From assembly GCF_000961095.1 (NCBI RefSeq), contig NZ_CP011058.1, positions 1,703,001-1,767,000 on the forward strand: a stretch of DNA of 64,000 bases. Direction: 5' to 3'. Under the pieces are notes generated by a model that was given only the letters and a program-made list of their open reading frames with translations, was not told the origin of the DNA and ran no database searches. Shown here in pieces: positions 52,702 through 61,715 of this stretch. Made by a program: the position numbers and the translations under genes. Source of the stretch: Paenibacillus beijingensis (GTDB taxonomy: Bacteria > Bacillota > Bacilli > Paenibacillales > Paenibacillaceae). The stretch's first letter is position 1, and each line of letters opens with the position of its first letter.

Positions 52702-52938
52702 TTACAAGTTTTTCAGACCTTGAAACTGCTTTTTCAAGTCGGTTATGGATAAATTCGGCTGCAGGGCGTCACGGTTGGAATCGGCAACGGAAATGAACAG
52801 TTCTTTCCGCAAAATGCCCACTTCCTTCGGAGCGGATATCCCGATTTTCACACCGTCGGAGGTAATTTCCAGCACGCTGATTTCGATATCGCCGCCGATC
52901 AGAATCGCCTCGCCTTTTTTGCGTCCAAGCACGAGCAT
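52702..52938 (-). CDS. csrA: Carbon storage regulator CsrA
   Basis: A 78-residue RNA-binding protein: MLVLGRKKGEAILIGGDIEISVLEI, with a C-terminal extension after residue 50 typical of Bacillota, where FliW binds. It blocks translation of hag by covering the ribosome site. The ATG at 52938 overlaps the fliW stop by one base (TGATG), so the antagonist and repressor are made together. A TTG one codon earlier is not needed. Confidence 0.97.
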   Translation of the reverse strand: MLVLGRKKGEAILIGGDIEISVLEITSDGVKIGISAPKEVGILRKELFISVADSNRDALQPNLSITDLKKQFQGLKNL

Positions 52939-53384
52939 CAAGACCCCTCCTTCTGATCCGCTTCATTGTGAAACAAGGCGTGTCTTGTGCTGTAACCCGT
53001 GTTTTCTAAAATGACTTGAACGGCCTTTCGGTTAGAGGCGTTCATCACAATCGGAGCAACCAGGTTGGTCGTCGCTTCTTCGAGATTGCCCTTTACACTG
53101 ACGATATTAAACACTCTGACTTCCTCGATCGATTTCACTTCCAGTTCACGCTCTACATGATCGGGCAGTTGGAATTCATACTCAGGATAAAACTCAAAAG
53201 GCGAAATGGATACAAACGCAAGATCGCCGTTCTCCACCGATTGAATATAAAAGAACGGACTCTCTTCCAGCGAAATGATCGTATACTTCTTGAAATTTTG
53301 AAAACCCGGAATCCCATGCGGAAAAAAAACGATCTCGTTCGGGTCGAATTCGAGTTCTCCAAATCGTGTCGTCTGAATTAACAT
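52938..53384 (-). CDS. fliW: Flagellar assembly factor FliW
   Basis: A 148-residue protein from ATG 53384 (GAAGGAGAG upstream): TTRFGELEFDPNEIVFFPHGIPGF is the family hallmark. FliW binds either free flagellin or CsrA; when flagellin has been exported it holds CsrA and frees hag translation. It is coupled to csrA. Confidence 0.96.
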   Translation of the reverse strand: MLIQTTRFGELEFDPNEIVFFPHGIPGFQNFKKYTIISLEESPFFYIQSVENGDLAFVSISPFEFYPEYEFQLPDHVERELEVKSIEEVRVFNIVSVKGNLEEATTNLVAPIVMNASNRKAVQVILENTGYSTRHALFHNEADQKEGS

Positions 53385-53419
53385 AACAGCACTCTCCTTC
53401 GTGCAGTCCTTCATGCTTA

Positions 53420-53460
53420 AAGAGCTATAAAATCGCGGTTTTCACGACTTTATAGCTCTT
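53420..53460 (-). terminator. Hairpin between yviE and fliW
   Basis: aagagctataaa / tttatagctctt, a 12-base perfect stem with a 17-base loop. The T run after it is short (TTTAAG), so it may be a weak terminator or an RNA-processing or stability element. Confidence 0.55.
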
Positions 53461-53473
53461 CCGGTTAGACAAG

Positions 53474-54046
53474 TTAACCGCGCAAATCGACAACGGGCGG
53501 GGGTACAATCGTAACCGATGGGTATTGCTCCATATAAAAATGGACTTTTCCCGGTGTGAATCGAATGTCCACCGGATGCGTTTGAACGTCTTTTTCAATA
53601 TAACCCGGTGTTACTTTTATTTCCGGTTTGCGTACCTGCGGATCGAATTTGGTGTTCATAACTGACGCAGGTCCGTACACGGGAAGCGCGGGCCGCTCCC
53701 GCCCCAGCTCTTCACGGGCAAGATCCGGAATCGGATTGTGTTTCGTTGATAAATCGGCGATCCGCTGCCATTTGTGATTAATATCTATCGTGTGCCGCTT
53801 CATATACTCCCCCGTCTGAGAGTATATACGCTGTATGAAAGCCTCCGGCTTTCCCCCGTTAATCGCATCCCATGTAAGTGACTGATCGATGACAACAACC
53901 GGCTGCGATGATGTAATGTCAACTTGCGTTGGAACCGTATGAAATTGCTGCTCTGCTTGCTGCTGATGAATACTTACTTTTCCCCATTCCGTTCGAAATC
54001 CGAGTTTGGCTGGCTGCTGGTAAATTTGTAGCTGAGGCAGCTTCAT
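53474..54046 (-). CDS. yviE: YviE-like protein (DUF6470), flagellar operon protein of unknown function
   Basis: A 190-residue protein between flgL and fliW, the position of yviE in B. subtilis. The N-terminus MKLPQLQIYQQPAKLGFRTEWGK and repeated Pro/Val-rich strands near the end are visible; no catalytic motif is seen. It is glutamine-rich early and predicted soluble. It starts one base after the flgL stop. Function unknown. Confidence 0.8.
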   Translation of the reverse strand: MKLPQLQIYQQPAKLGFRTEWGKVSIHQQQAEQQFHTVPTQVDITSSQPVVVIDQSLTWDAINGGKPEAFIQRIYSQTGEYMKRHTIDINHKWQRIADLSTKHNPIPDLAREELGRERPALPVYGPASVMNTKFDPQVRKPEIKVTPGYIEKDVQTHPVDIRFTPGKVHFYMEQYPSVTIVPPPVVDLRG

Positions 54047-54047
54047 C

Positions 54048-54965
54048 TCAGTTCAAAAAATTAACGAGCGAAGGAGTTATAATCTTTGCTCCAACCGATA
54101 AAGACGCCTGATACACATTTTGACTGACCGTCGAATCCATATACAGCTTCTCTACGTCCGCATCCTCTGTTTTGGATTGCAGGGATGTCAAACTCAATTT
54201 CATATCGGCAAGCCGGTCCTGCATCAAATCGACGCGATTGGTGCGGGCACCGATCTCGGAGCGGGCGGTAATGATTTTATTCAAGCGGGAATTAACGGAG
54301 GCAATCTCCGCTTGAATTGCGTTATAATTGCCGCTGCCCAGCGCAGAAGAAAGACGATCGAATACGGAAAAAACATTGTCGGTTGTACCGGATGAATCCG
54401 CATCTCCAAACACTTCGCTTGCGGTTAAATTAACGGGCATTTGAATCCCTTCGCCGATTGCATAGATAACGCTTCCCTGATCCGGGCTTACAGATTTGGC
54501 GTCAAATCCGGCAGAGCTTTTGTCAAAAGGGATTTGATCGAACTTTTGTCCGTTAAACACATATTTCCCGTTAAAATTGCTGTTTGCGACATCTACCATT
54601 TGCTGCTTTAATATATCGACTTCGGACTTTATACTGTTAAGCGACGTCTGGGTATTCGTGCCGGTTGAGGCTTGGACAGAAAGCTCGTTAATCCGCTGCA
54701 TAATTTTCGTTGCCTGATCCAATTGGGAATCGTTGAAATCAAGCCAGGACTGAGCGGAATCTACATTTCTTTTGTATTGTTCATTTGACGCGATTTCCGT
54801 CCGGTAGCGGAGGCCATATGTAATTCCTACAGGGTCATCGGACGGCTTGTTAATTTTTCGGCCTGTTGAGATTTGATCCTGCTGATCGGACATCTTGCCC
54901 ATGTTCGTATTTAAATTCCGTATGAGCTGGGAATGCATCATTCCCTGTGTAACGCGGAATGCCAT
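54048..54965 (-). CDS. flgL: Flagellar hook-filament junction protein FlgL (HAP3)
   Basis: A 305-residue flagellin-like protein with FRVTQGMMHSQLIRNLNTNMGKMSDQQDQISTGRKINKPSDDPVGI, cut here to its diagnostic start, and a C-terminal helix (SQNVYQASLSVGAKIITPSL). It joins the hook to the filament together with FlgK, encoded 17 bases upstream. Confidence 0.96.
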   Translation of the reverse strand: MAFRVTQGMMHSQLIRNLNTNMGKMSDQQDQISTGRKINKPSDDPVGITYGLRYRTEIASNEQYKRNVDSAQSWLDFNDSQLDQATKIMQRINELSVQASTGTNTQTSLNSIKSEVDILKQQMVDVANSNFNGKYVFNGQKFDQIPFDKSSAGFDAKSVSPDQGSVIYAIGEGIQMPVNLTASEVFGDADSSGTTDNVFSVFDRLSSALGSGNYNAIQAEIASVNSRLNKIITARSEIGARTNRVDLMQDRLADMKLSLTSLQSKTEDADVEKLYMDSTVSQNVYQASLSVGAKIITPSLVNFLN

Positions 54966-54982
54966 CTTATTCCCTCCTCTTA

Positions 54983-56530
54983 TTAACGGCCTACCGTTCC
55001 GGTTCCGTTAATGAGTTTTTCCAGCATTTCATCGATCGTTGTCATGAATCTTGCAGCCGCGTTGTACGCATTTTGAAACTTGATCATATCGGACATTTCC
55101 TCGTCCATCGAAACGCCGCTTACCGACTGGCGGCTGCTGTCCACCTGGGCAACCATAGCGGTTGCATTGTCGTATTGCCGCTGCGCCTCTTGCGATTGAA
55201 CGCCAATTGCACCAACGAGTGAATTATAAAAATTACCGACGGTTGCGTTTGTGACGGGTCCGCCGGTTGCCGTCTGATCAAATTTAAAGGCTGCGTCCTT
55301 GGCTTCCGACATCAACAGCGCCAGACTGTTGTTTCCTTTAATGACGGTAGTCACTCCCGATGAATCGGTAGACGTACGCATTGAAGTGGCGATTTTATTG
55401 CTGTCCGTATAAATCGCAGGGTTCAAGCGGATACTGGCGGCCGTGATGCCGCTTGCGCCCGCAGTCGCATCGAAAGTAAAGAAATCCTGACCGGCGGTTG
55501 CCGGAGACTCCAGCGTATAGCCAAGCTTATGAAGACCGTTAATGCCTTTAACCGTCATCGGAGTATCGGCAGCAAGAGGCGTCGTTGTTCCGGGTAATAT
55601 GGATCCTTTCGGAATGGTGACTTGAAACTCCCCATTGGCAAGTGTATTAGCCAAAGTATCCAATTGAGCTTGAAAATCAGCCAGGTAGGCATCTCTTGAT
55701 CTTATCGTACCGAAAATCTCGCCGCCATTGAGGTCGCCGGATTGATAAGCGCCGGTTAACGTTGCATTGGTAAGCGCGGTTGCTACAGCTCCATTCACAA
55801 GAGCCGAATTTCCCATTGAAATGCTGTATCCGTCGGCTGTATCATTAACCGTCACGTTCACCAGCTTGGATAATTTGTCTGTCAACAGATCCCGTTTATC
55901 GCGAAGATCGTTGGCGTCGTCGCCCAATGCTTCAATCTTCTTAATCTGTACATTCAAATCTGAAATGGACTGTATCATCGTGTTCGCTTGTGAGGCCTTT
56001 GCGTCAATACTTGCAGACAGATCAGCGTTTAAGTCTTCCAGATGCTCGCTTGTCTGATTAAAGGAGTCCACTAGTGCCAATGCATTTTGCTTGACGATCT
56101 GGCGGTTGGTTACATTTTCCGGATCTTTGCTTAAGTCCGACCAAGAGGACCAGAACTTTTCGAAAACCGTGCGAATCCCGTTGTCCGACGGTTCGTTAAG
56201 TACTTTCTCGAGCTTGTCGAGCGTCTCGGACTGAATTTGCCAGCTTCCAAGGAACTTGCTTTCATTCCGGTATTGTTCGTCCAGAAAAGCGGTACGGATC
56301 CGCTCAATGGAGGCCGCCTCAACCCCCGTACCCAGTTGGCCCGTTGCAGTTGAACGATTTAATCCGTAAGCCTCCATCGGTTTGGACGCCGTCATCGTAA
56401 CCCGCTGCCGGGTATATCCTTCCGTATTGGCATTGGCGATATTATGTCCTGTCGTGCCCAATGCTGTCTGCTGAGTAAACAAGCTCCGTTTGGCCGTTTC
56501 AATGCTGTGAAAAGTAGACGCCAATGACAT
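54983..56530 (-). CDS. flgK: Flagellar hook-associated protein FlgK (HAP1)
   Basis: A 515-residue protein: N-terminal STFHSIETAKRSLFTQQTALGTTGHNIANANTEGYTRQRV, trimmed to the rod/hook motif ANANTEGY, and a C-terminal DEEMSDMIKFQNAYNAAARFMTTIDEMLEKLI. It forms the first ring of the hook-filament junction. It lies 9 bases after flgN, its export chaperone. Confidence 0.97.
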   Translation of the reverse strand: MSLASTFHSIETAKRSLFTQQTALGTTGHNIANANTEGYTRQRVTMTASKPMEAYGLNRSTATGQLGTGVEAASIERIRTAFLDEQYRNESKFLGSWQIQSETLDKLEKVLNEPSDNGIRTVFEKFWSSWSDLSKDPENVTNRQIVKQNALALVDSFNQTSEHLEDLNADLSASIDAKASQANTMIQSISDLNVQIKKIEALGDDANDLRDKRDLLTDKLSKLVNVTVNDTADGYSISMGNSALVNGAVATALTNATLTGAYQSGDLNGGEIFGTIRSRDAYLADFQAQLDTLANTLANGEFQVTIPKGSILPGTTTPLAADTPMTVKGINGLHKLGYTLESPATAGQDFFTFDATAGASGITAASIRLNPAIYTDSNKIATSMRTSTDSSGVTTVIKGNNSLALLMSEAKDAAFKFDQTATGGPVTNATVGNFYNSLVGAIGVQSQEAQRQYDNATAMVAQVDSSRQSVSGVSMDEEMSDMIKFQNAYNAAARFMTTIDEMLEKLINGTGTVGR

Positions 56531-56539
56531 GTCCCTCCT

Positions 56540-57037
56540 TTATCCTCTCGTGTCAAACAGGCCGGCCCGCGGTCCCCCGCTAAGACGATTCATTGGATGC
56601 TGGTATGTAAAATCGTCGCTGGGATTGTCGACGACAAGCTCCAGCGAGTACTCGATAAAATCAAGCGACTGGCGGATGAGCTGCTGGTTGTGTTCGTTTT
56701 TGCGCTGCAGCTCCGTCAGTCTTGCCGCCAGCTCGCTTTGGATGTCGATCAGCTGCTGCTTCTCACCCGGATGATTGACCGTCCGGATCATGTCGCTCAG
56801 CTTGCCGCTGCGCAGACGGAGGGAAAGGCGCGAAAAATAAGTATTTGTCAGCATGCTCCGCCGCAGCTCGAGCTCATCCGCCTTTTGCACCAATTTCCGC
56901 TCTTTGCTCATAATGACGTTCAGACGCTCGATATCATTTTTGACCAGAACGGGCGTCTTTTGCTCCGCCGTTTCAAGCAGCTGCCCGTAAAGTTCCAATT
57001 GCTCCCGCAGCGTTTCCAGTACCGCTTGTACGGACAT
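56540..57037 (-). CDS. flgN: Flagellar export chaperone FlgN
   Basis: A 165-residue helical protein (LETLREQLELYGQLLETAEQKTPVLVKNDIERLNVIMSKERKLVQK), the FlgN pattern, placed between flgM and flgK. It protects FlgK and FlgL before export. The last 25 residues (NPSDDFTYQHPMNRLSGGPRAG) are a flexible tail. Confidence 0.92.
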   Translation of the reverse strand: MSVQAVLETLREQLELYGQLLETAEQKTPVLVKNDIERLNVIMSKERKLVQKADELELRRSMLTNTYFSRLSLRLRSGKLSDMIRTVNHPGEKQQLIDIQSELAARLTELQRKNEHNQQLIRQSLDFIEYSLELVVDNPSDDFTYQHPMNRLSGGPRAGLFDTRG

Positions 57038-57055
57038 TGATCGTTCACCCGTTCA

Positions 57056-57328
57056 TTAGGATTTCAAGTAAGGCCACATTTTCTCGGCAATTTTGCCCGC
57101 ATCGACATGGTACGTTCCCGAAGATACCTGCTGTTTCAAATCGGCCACGCGCTGCGCACGATCGGCGTTCTGCGCCTGGCTGCTCTGCAGCATTTCCTTC
57201 GCTTCGGCGGAAATTTCTACCTTATCGGTCTGCTTCTTCCGGGCGGTCTCAGCAGTATGCGTCTCATGCTGCTTCCGGTACGTATTGACGGCATTCAGCC
57301 GCTGGGTTTCGTTAATTTTCAACTTCAT
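57056..57328 (-). CDS. flgM: Anti-sigma-D factor FlgM
   Basis: A 90-residue, highly charged protein: MKLKINETQRLNAVNTYRKQ, DKVEISAEAKEML (the sigma-binding core) and DLKQQVSSGTYHVDAGKIAEKMW at the end, matching FlgM. It holds sigma-D inactive until hook completion. A sigma-D-type promoter lies 54 bases upstream, giving the usual negative feedback. Confidence 0.95.
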   Translation of the reverse strand: MKLKINETQRLNAVNTYRKQHETHTAETARKKQTDKVEISAEAKEMLQSSQAQNADRAQRVADLKQQVSSGTYHVDAGKIAEKMWPYLKS

Positions 57329-57354
57329 TCACCTCGTTTATCAGTTCTCTAAAT

Positions 57355-57389
57355 AAAAAACCGATAACATTTATGAAAGTATTATCGGC
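57355..57389 (-). terminator. Terminator-like hairpin overlapping the flgM promoter
   Basis: On the minus strand gccgataata...ttatcggttttttattt: 7- to 8-base stem, T6. It would stop transcripts coming from yvyF. Its 5' arm is at the same time the -10 element of the flgM sigma-D promoter. Confidence 0.8.
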
Positions 57390-57408
57390 TTGACAATAAG
57401 GTTTCTTA
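57382..57408 (-). promoter_or_regulatory. Sigma-D-type promoter of flgM-flgN-flgK-flgL
   Basis: On the minus strand TAAG (57405-57408), 15 bases, GCCGATAA (57382-57389): one mismatch in each element against TAAA-N15-GCCGATAT, correct spacing. Confidence 0.75.
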
Positions 57409-57515
57409 ATAGACCGGGAGTACCAAACGTGAACCGTTGCTTAAGGAAAAAAGGTCCATTTTGCAAGATCGGCGGCAGTACATATCATTTCTTAATCGTA
57501 CACATCATCAGCAAA

Positions 57516-57923
57516 TTACCGGTCTTTGAGCCGTTCATTGATCTGGTAGGATAGCCGGGAAGCGGCGGCGCGGCTGTCATCGGTGTTCACGCCTTCCAGC
57601 CGGTTCACTTCCTTGATCAACCGGGAACGGCAGGAGTTGCACATATTATTTTCACGAATCATATCGCCGCATACTTCACAGGGATAGCCTAAATTGTAGG
57701 CTTCTATTAGCGAAATACGCCCTTCACGGATAAACCGCGTAATCTGACGAATCGAAACGTTCGTATGCTCCGACACCTCGTAAATGATTGCCCCTCTGTT
57801 TTTACGCAGAAATTCGGCGCAGCTCTCGTACTCCTTATCGATTTCCCTCATGCAAGAAGGACATATATCACGAAAATTTTTGGCAAACAGTTTACCGCAG
57901 CGGGGGCAGTTGTCCAGATTCAT
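57516..57923 (-). CDS. yvyF: Flagellar operon protein YvyF (TIGR03826 type)
   Basis: A 135-residue protein with two zinc-ribbon-like Cys clusters: CPRCGKLF...CPSC (residues 6-24) and CEVCGDMIRENNMCNSC (about 82-98), and between them a helix-turn-helix-like stretch (EHTNVSIRQITRFIREGRISL). This matches the uncharacterised protein encoded between comFC and flgM in B. subtilis. DNA or RNA binding is plausible from the layout; function unknown. Confidence 0.88.
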   Translation of the reverse strand: MNLDNCPRCGKLFAKNFRDICPSCMREIDKEYESCAEFLRKNRGAIIYEVSEHTNVSIRQITRFIREGRISLIEAYNLGYPCEVCGDMIRENNMCNSCRSRLIKEVNRLEGVNTDDSRAAASRLSYQINERLKDR

Positions 57924-58028
57924 CGCGGGTAACCTCCTCTATTATACCTTTTTCTACCTCTATTGTATCGGCAGAAACAGCGGAATTTGCCAGCTTTCTT
58001 GAAAAAAAGCGGAGGATTCGCGGATTAA

Positions 58029-59075
58029 CTATGAGCGCGCCCAGGTCAAGGAGTAAAGCTCGAGCTTTTCCGGCAAGGCTTCTTCCAGCGCCCTCGCGCA
58101 ATCATGAAGGGTCCCGCCCGTCGTATAAATATCATCGATAATCAGAATGCGCAGCGGACGGTACTGGAAAACGGGCATTTCGGTTGAGGTGGAACAAGTC
58201 CATTTTCGTAAAACGGATGATGCATCCGGTAAAGCCCGAAACAGCGCCGAAGTATCGCGGAGACGCTCAGAGCGCGTCTTAAAGCTTTGCTTGCCGGTAT
58301 GGCGCGCTCTTTCCAGCAGCGGCACGACCGGTATCCGGTACCGTTCTCCAAGTGCCGATGCAAACCGCTCCGCCTGATTGAACCCGCGCTCCTCCAGCCG
58401 CTCCAAACTGACCGGCACGAAAGTAAACATGTCCCACACCGGCTCTGGTGCAGGCTGGCGTGGCAGGCGTATACTTTTCCACAAGCCGGAGAAACGGGAG
58501 AGGGAGAAAAAGGGTGCCTTCATCATGGCAGAGGCTGCCATCTTGGCAAAGGCCGCCTGATTGGCAAGGACTTCCTTCATGGCCATGTGAGAATTAGCGG
58601 TCGGGGCGGTTACCGGGTTGGCCCGGAATTGTGAAGATCGTTGCATCAAGTCGGCGGAAAGCGCTTCGAAGGCCGGAGACAGCATATCCGCCAAATAGGG
58701 AAGAAGACTTTCTTTACCCCGGTATTTATACAAGGCAAGCAGCTTTTTCATCGGATCGTCGTAGCGGACGGCGCTGCGGTTGCGGATCAAAAATCCGTTT
58801 TGCCGGCGGCGGCAATCGTCGCAGCGGACGGCACGTCCGCAAACCGCGCATTCGATATGTGTGATCCACGGAACGGAGCCTAGACAATCCGCACACAGTG
58901 CGGCGGCAAAAGACGCCGGAAGGCCGGATGGTACACCCGGATTTAGATGATGTGAACGGCAGGCTTTCCCGCACACGGGACAGCTCATCTGCGCCGGGGA
59001 AAGCAGTCCGAGTGCCCGTGATGCCCAAGAGGATCTGCTTCCGATTCCGGATGTACTGGGATTTCGCTGGAACAT
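58029..59075 (-). CDS. comFC: ComFC-like phosphoribosyltransferase-fold competence protein
   Basis: A 348-residue protein. The N-terminal zinc finger is made of CPVCGKAC, CADC, CAVCG and CDDC (residues 30-90). The C-terminal PRTase motif is ILIIDDIYTTGGTLHDCARAL (about 310-330). It is needed with ComFA for DNA uptake across the membrane. It is longer than B. subtilis ComFC because about 90 residues (roughly 130-220, Ala/Met-rich then SRFSGLWKSIRLPRQPAPEP) are inserted between finger and PRTase core. The ATG at 59075 follows TTGGAGGT; the frame is also open up to 59114. Confidence 0.9.
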   Translation of the reverse strand: MFQRNPSTSGIGSRSSWASRALGLLSPAQMSCPVCGKACRSHHLNPGVPSGLPASFAAALCADCLGSVPWITHIECAVCGRAVRCDDCRRRQNGFLIRNRSAVRYDDPMKKLLALYKYRGKESLLPYLADMLSPAFEALSADLMQRSSQFRANPVTAPTANSHMAMKEVLANQAAFAKMAASAMMKAPFFSLSRFSGLWKSIRLPRQPAPEPVWDMFTFVPVSLERLEERGFNQAERFASALGERYRIPVVPLLERARHTGKQSFKTRSERLRDTSALFRALPDASSVLRKWTCSTSTEMPVFQYRPLRILIIDDIYTTGGTLHDCARALEEALPEKLELYSLTWARS

Positions 59076-59191
59076 GAACAATACCTCCAAAAGTTTTTTC
59101 CGAAGGAAAAACACTTCGTAAGCATAAGCTTAGTTGTATATGCCTATAGGCGCGTATTCAAACAAGCGAGTTGTTCTACTGCTGGGGATGA

Positions 59192-61630
59192 TTAGCTTCT
59201 CGGATCGGGGCTTATCTGCGGAAGCAAATATCCCCGGCGGCGGGCGATCCGGTTCATCGTGCGGATTTGCCGGATTGCCGCAAGCTGGGCGCGGTTGCGG
59301 GACGGGCTGCAAAAGAAAACCCGGCCGTGAGGATCATCGGCCGAACGGCCTGCCCGCCCCGCCATTTGCACGAGAGAAGCTTCGTCAAACAGCCGGCCAT
59401 CCGCATCAAGAATAAAAATATCGCTGCGGGGAATCGTCACGCCGCGTTCCAAAATGGTCGTCGTCACCAGAATCCGTATTTCGCGTTTTCGAAAACGCTG
59501 CACCTTCTCCGCCCGCTGCGGATCGGAAGAAAATGTGCCGTCGATCGTCAAATGGGCAAAGACGCTCTGGAGCAGATTCACAAGCGGCTGAACATGCCGG
59601 ATCTGCTGAACAAAGACGAACAGCTGCGCATCCCGGTCCACCGAGCATGCTAATGCGGCAGCCAGCGTCCTCGGCAGAGCCGTGCCGCGCAGCACATCCC
59701 GGACGCTTGGCATGCGCAGCGTTTGGGGCACCGGCAGCGGATGCCGGTGGAAACGGACCGGCACCCGCGCGTAAGGCAGCCGGCCTCTGCGCGCCGCACG
59801 CTGCAGTTCGGCAGGCGGGGTCGCAGACAGCAGCAAAGTCGCCCCTGCCGTAGAGCAAGCTTTGGCGGCTGCATAATGAAGCATCGGATCGCCGTGATAA
59901 GGATAAGCATCAAGCTCATCGATAATGACCAGCTCAAAAGCTTGATAAAAACGGAACAATTGATGCGTCGTAGCAAGCGTAATGCTTCCGCTCTCCCACC
60001 TCTGCTCGCTGCCTCCGTAAAGAGTGACGACCGTTTCGTGCGGAAAAGCTTTGCGAATACGCGGATCAAGCTCCAGCACGACATCTCTTCGCGGCGTCGC
60101 CAGCAGCGCCCGCCCCCCTCTCAGAAGAACCGATTCAATGAGCGGAAACACCATTTCCGTCTTGCCTGCCCCGGTAACCGCCCATAGCAAAAACTGCGGC
60201 GAGAAGCGCGGCTGATCCGCATTCGTATAGCGCGAACTGCCTGCTCCCGGCAGCGGCAGCCACCGTCTCACCGCGTTCTGAGCCCATTCGGCCGCTTGAG
60301 TCATAAGCTTCAGCCGGGGGAGGCAGGTTTCGCTTTGAGCGGCCGTTCCTTGAACAGCGGCCGATCGGGAATGCGACCGGCTTAACTTCCAGCTATTCGA
60401 GGACGTCAGGGCGGATGCATCGTGTTCGATAAAATGGAGCGCCTGGCCTGCCGCATCCGACTGCGCCGGACTCAGCTGCCACCGGCGTAACCGCTCGGCA
60501 GCCGCCGGCAGTCGGCATGCCGCAGTCTGCGGCTGCTCATGCAGAGGTCGTACCTGCACGCCGAGCACAAGCAGCTCGCACTCTCGGCTGCGGCCCATAG
60601 TGATGCATGCCTCGCAGTAAGCGCACATGCGGCCGCAAGACGCGCATAATGCGCGCCGCAGTTGGGAACCGCCGCTGCCGCAGCGCAGACATTGGCGCCG
60701 CCGGCCCGCGCCAACAGCGACGGCGCTTCGCAGGCGCAGCAAACCGAGCAGCGCCGCCAGCTGAAGCGGCGCGCGCAAGGCGACACCGATTGCCTCTTCC
60801 GTGCCTTCGGGGGCTATTCCGCCCATAGTATCCGTTCCGGCAACTTCATTTCCGTCAGCCCAAGTGGCTCTCGTCCATACGTTCCCTTTGCTTCCGGCTC
60901 TTGTGTTGCTCGCCGCAGTGGTCGCTCCTGCTGCAAGGCCACCGGCCCATGGGGCGCTGGCTGCTGTAAACGCCCCTGCAGCGCCCCCGCCGCCGGCGGT
61001 CAGCAGCGCCTGCACTTCGCCGCGCAGCAGCGCGCGCCCCCGCAAAGCTGCGCCCGCGGAACGGGCCGCAGCCGCAAGCGCCGCCGCCTCGGCGGAAGCG
61101 GCAACGGTGCCCGAGCCGCCCGGCCGCTCCGCTTGAGCCGCTGCCGAACGCAGGCTGACGCGGGGAGAGCCGCACTCCCCCGCCGCGGCGTTTCCCCGCC
61201 ATGCAGCGGCGCTTTGCCCTGCCGGCGGCGATGCGCCGCCCCCGCCGCTCTGCCTTGCTCCAAAAGTAACCCACCGCAGCTGCGGTGCAGTCCGGCTGCC
61301 GGAACGTGCCGTCCGGGCGCCGCCGCTCTCGAGCTCGGCCGCTTCCACACATGCGGCAAGCCGATGCTGCGCATCTTCCGCGGAAACTTGCCTTGCCGTC
61401 TTCTCCTCCCACAGCTCCACCGCACGATACGCTGCGCCGAGCGGCAGCGCATTTTTGCACAAAAGCAGCTGCGGCGCTGATCCCTCCAGACGAATCCGCC
61501 CCGTCCCTTCTCCATCAATCGTTGCCCGAAAATGCTCGTCCAGCCAGTACGAGAGATCAATTCCGGGCTCTATGCTAAACCTTGCTCTCCACCCTTCTTT
61601 TGTAAGCACGACGTAAACATACCCTTTCAT
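59192..61630 (-). CDS. comFA: ComFA, DNA-uptake ATPase/helicase, with a large low-complexity insert
   Basis: An 812-residue protein from ATG 61630. Helicase part: Walker A VTGAGKTEM (about residue 490), DEAD-like VIIDELDAYPY, TTTILERGVTIP and QMAGRAGRS. Before it stands a four-Cys-pair zinc region (CLRCGSGGSQLRRALCASCGRMCAYCEAC, about 320-350), as in ComFA. ComFA powers import of transforming DNA. Unusual is the stretch from about residue 100 to 300, almost entirely Ala, Gly, Ser, Arg and Thr, which makes this protein far longer than B. subtilis ComFA. Its ribosome site is weak. Starts further upstream would fall in a terminator hairpin. Confidence 0.9.
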   Translation of the reverse strand: MKGYVYVVLTKEGWRARFSIEPGIDLSYWLDEHFRATIDGEGTGRIRLEGSAPQLLLCKNALPLGAAYRAVELWEEKTARQVSAEDAQHRLAACVEAAELESGGARTARSGSRTAPQLRWVTFGARQSGGGGASPPAGQSAAAWRGNAAAGECGSPRVSLRSAAAQAERPGGSGTVAASAEAAALAAAARSAGAALRGRALLRGEVQALLTAGGGGAAGAFTAASAPWAGGLAAGATTAASNTRAGSKGNVWTRATWADGNEVAGTDTMGGIAPEGTEEAIGVALRAPLQLAALLGLLRLRSAVAVGAGRRRQCLRCGSGGSQLRRALCASCGRMCAYCEACITMGRSRECELLVLGVQVRPLHEQPQTAACRLPAAAERLRRWQLSPAQSDAAGQALHFIEHDASALTSSNSWKLSRSHSRSAAVQGTAAQSETCLPRLKLMTQAAEWAQNAVRRWLPLPGAGSSRYTNADQPRFSPQFLLWAVTGAGKTEMVFPLIESVLLRGGRALLATPRRDVVLELDPRIRKAFPHETVVTLYGGSEQRWESGSITLATTHQLFRFYQAFELVIIDELDAYPYHGDPMLHYAAAKACSTAGATLLLSATPPAELQRAARRGRLPYARVPVRFHRHPLPVPQTLRMPSVRDVLRGTALPRTLAAALACSVDRDAQLFVFVQQIRHVQPLVNLLQSVFAHLTIDGTFSSDPQRAEKVQRFRKREIRILVTTTILERGVTIPRSDIFILDADGRLFDEASLVQMAGRAGRSADDPHGRVFFCSPSRNRAQLAAIRQIRTMNRIARRRGYLLPQISPDPRS

Positions 61631-61669
61631 ACCGCGCCCCGCCCCTTCCCCGCATCCCTTTTTCGCCAA

Positions 61670-61715
61670 CAAAAAAACACACCTCAAGCAGCAAGTAACG
61701 CTGCCGGGTGTGCTT
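61670..61715 (-). terminator. Intrinsic terminator upstream of comFA
   Basis: On the minus strand gcacacccggcagcg...tgctgcttgaggtgtgttttttttg: bulged 14-base stem and T8, ending about 40 bases before comFA. It should end the upstream transcript and isolate or attenuate comFA. Confidence 0.85.

Noticed and set aside
60662..61480. A 272-codon plus-strand frame opposite comFA
   Set aside because: Antisense shadow of the Ala/Gly/Arg-rich insert; low complexity, no start signal.
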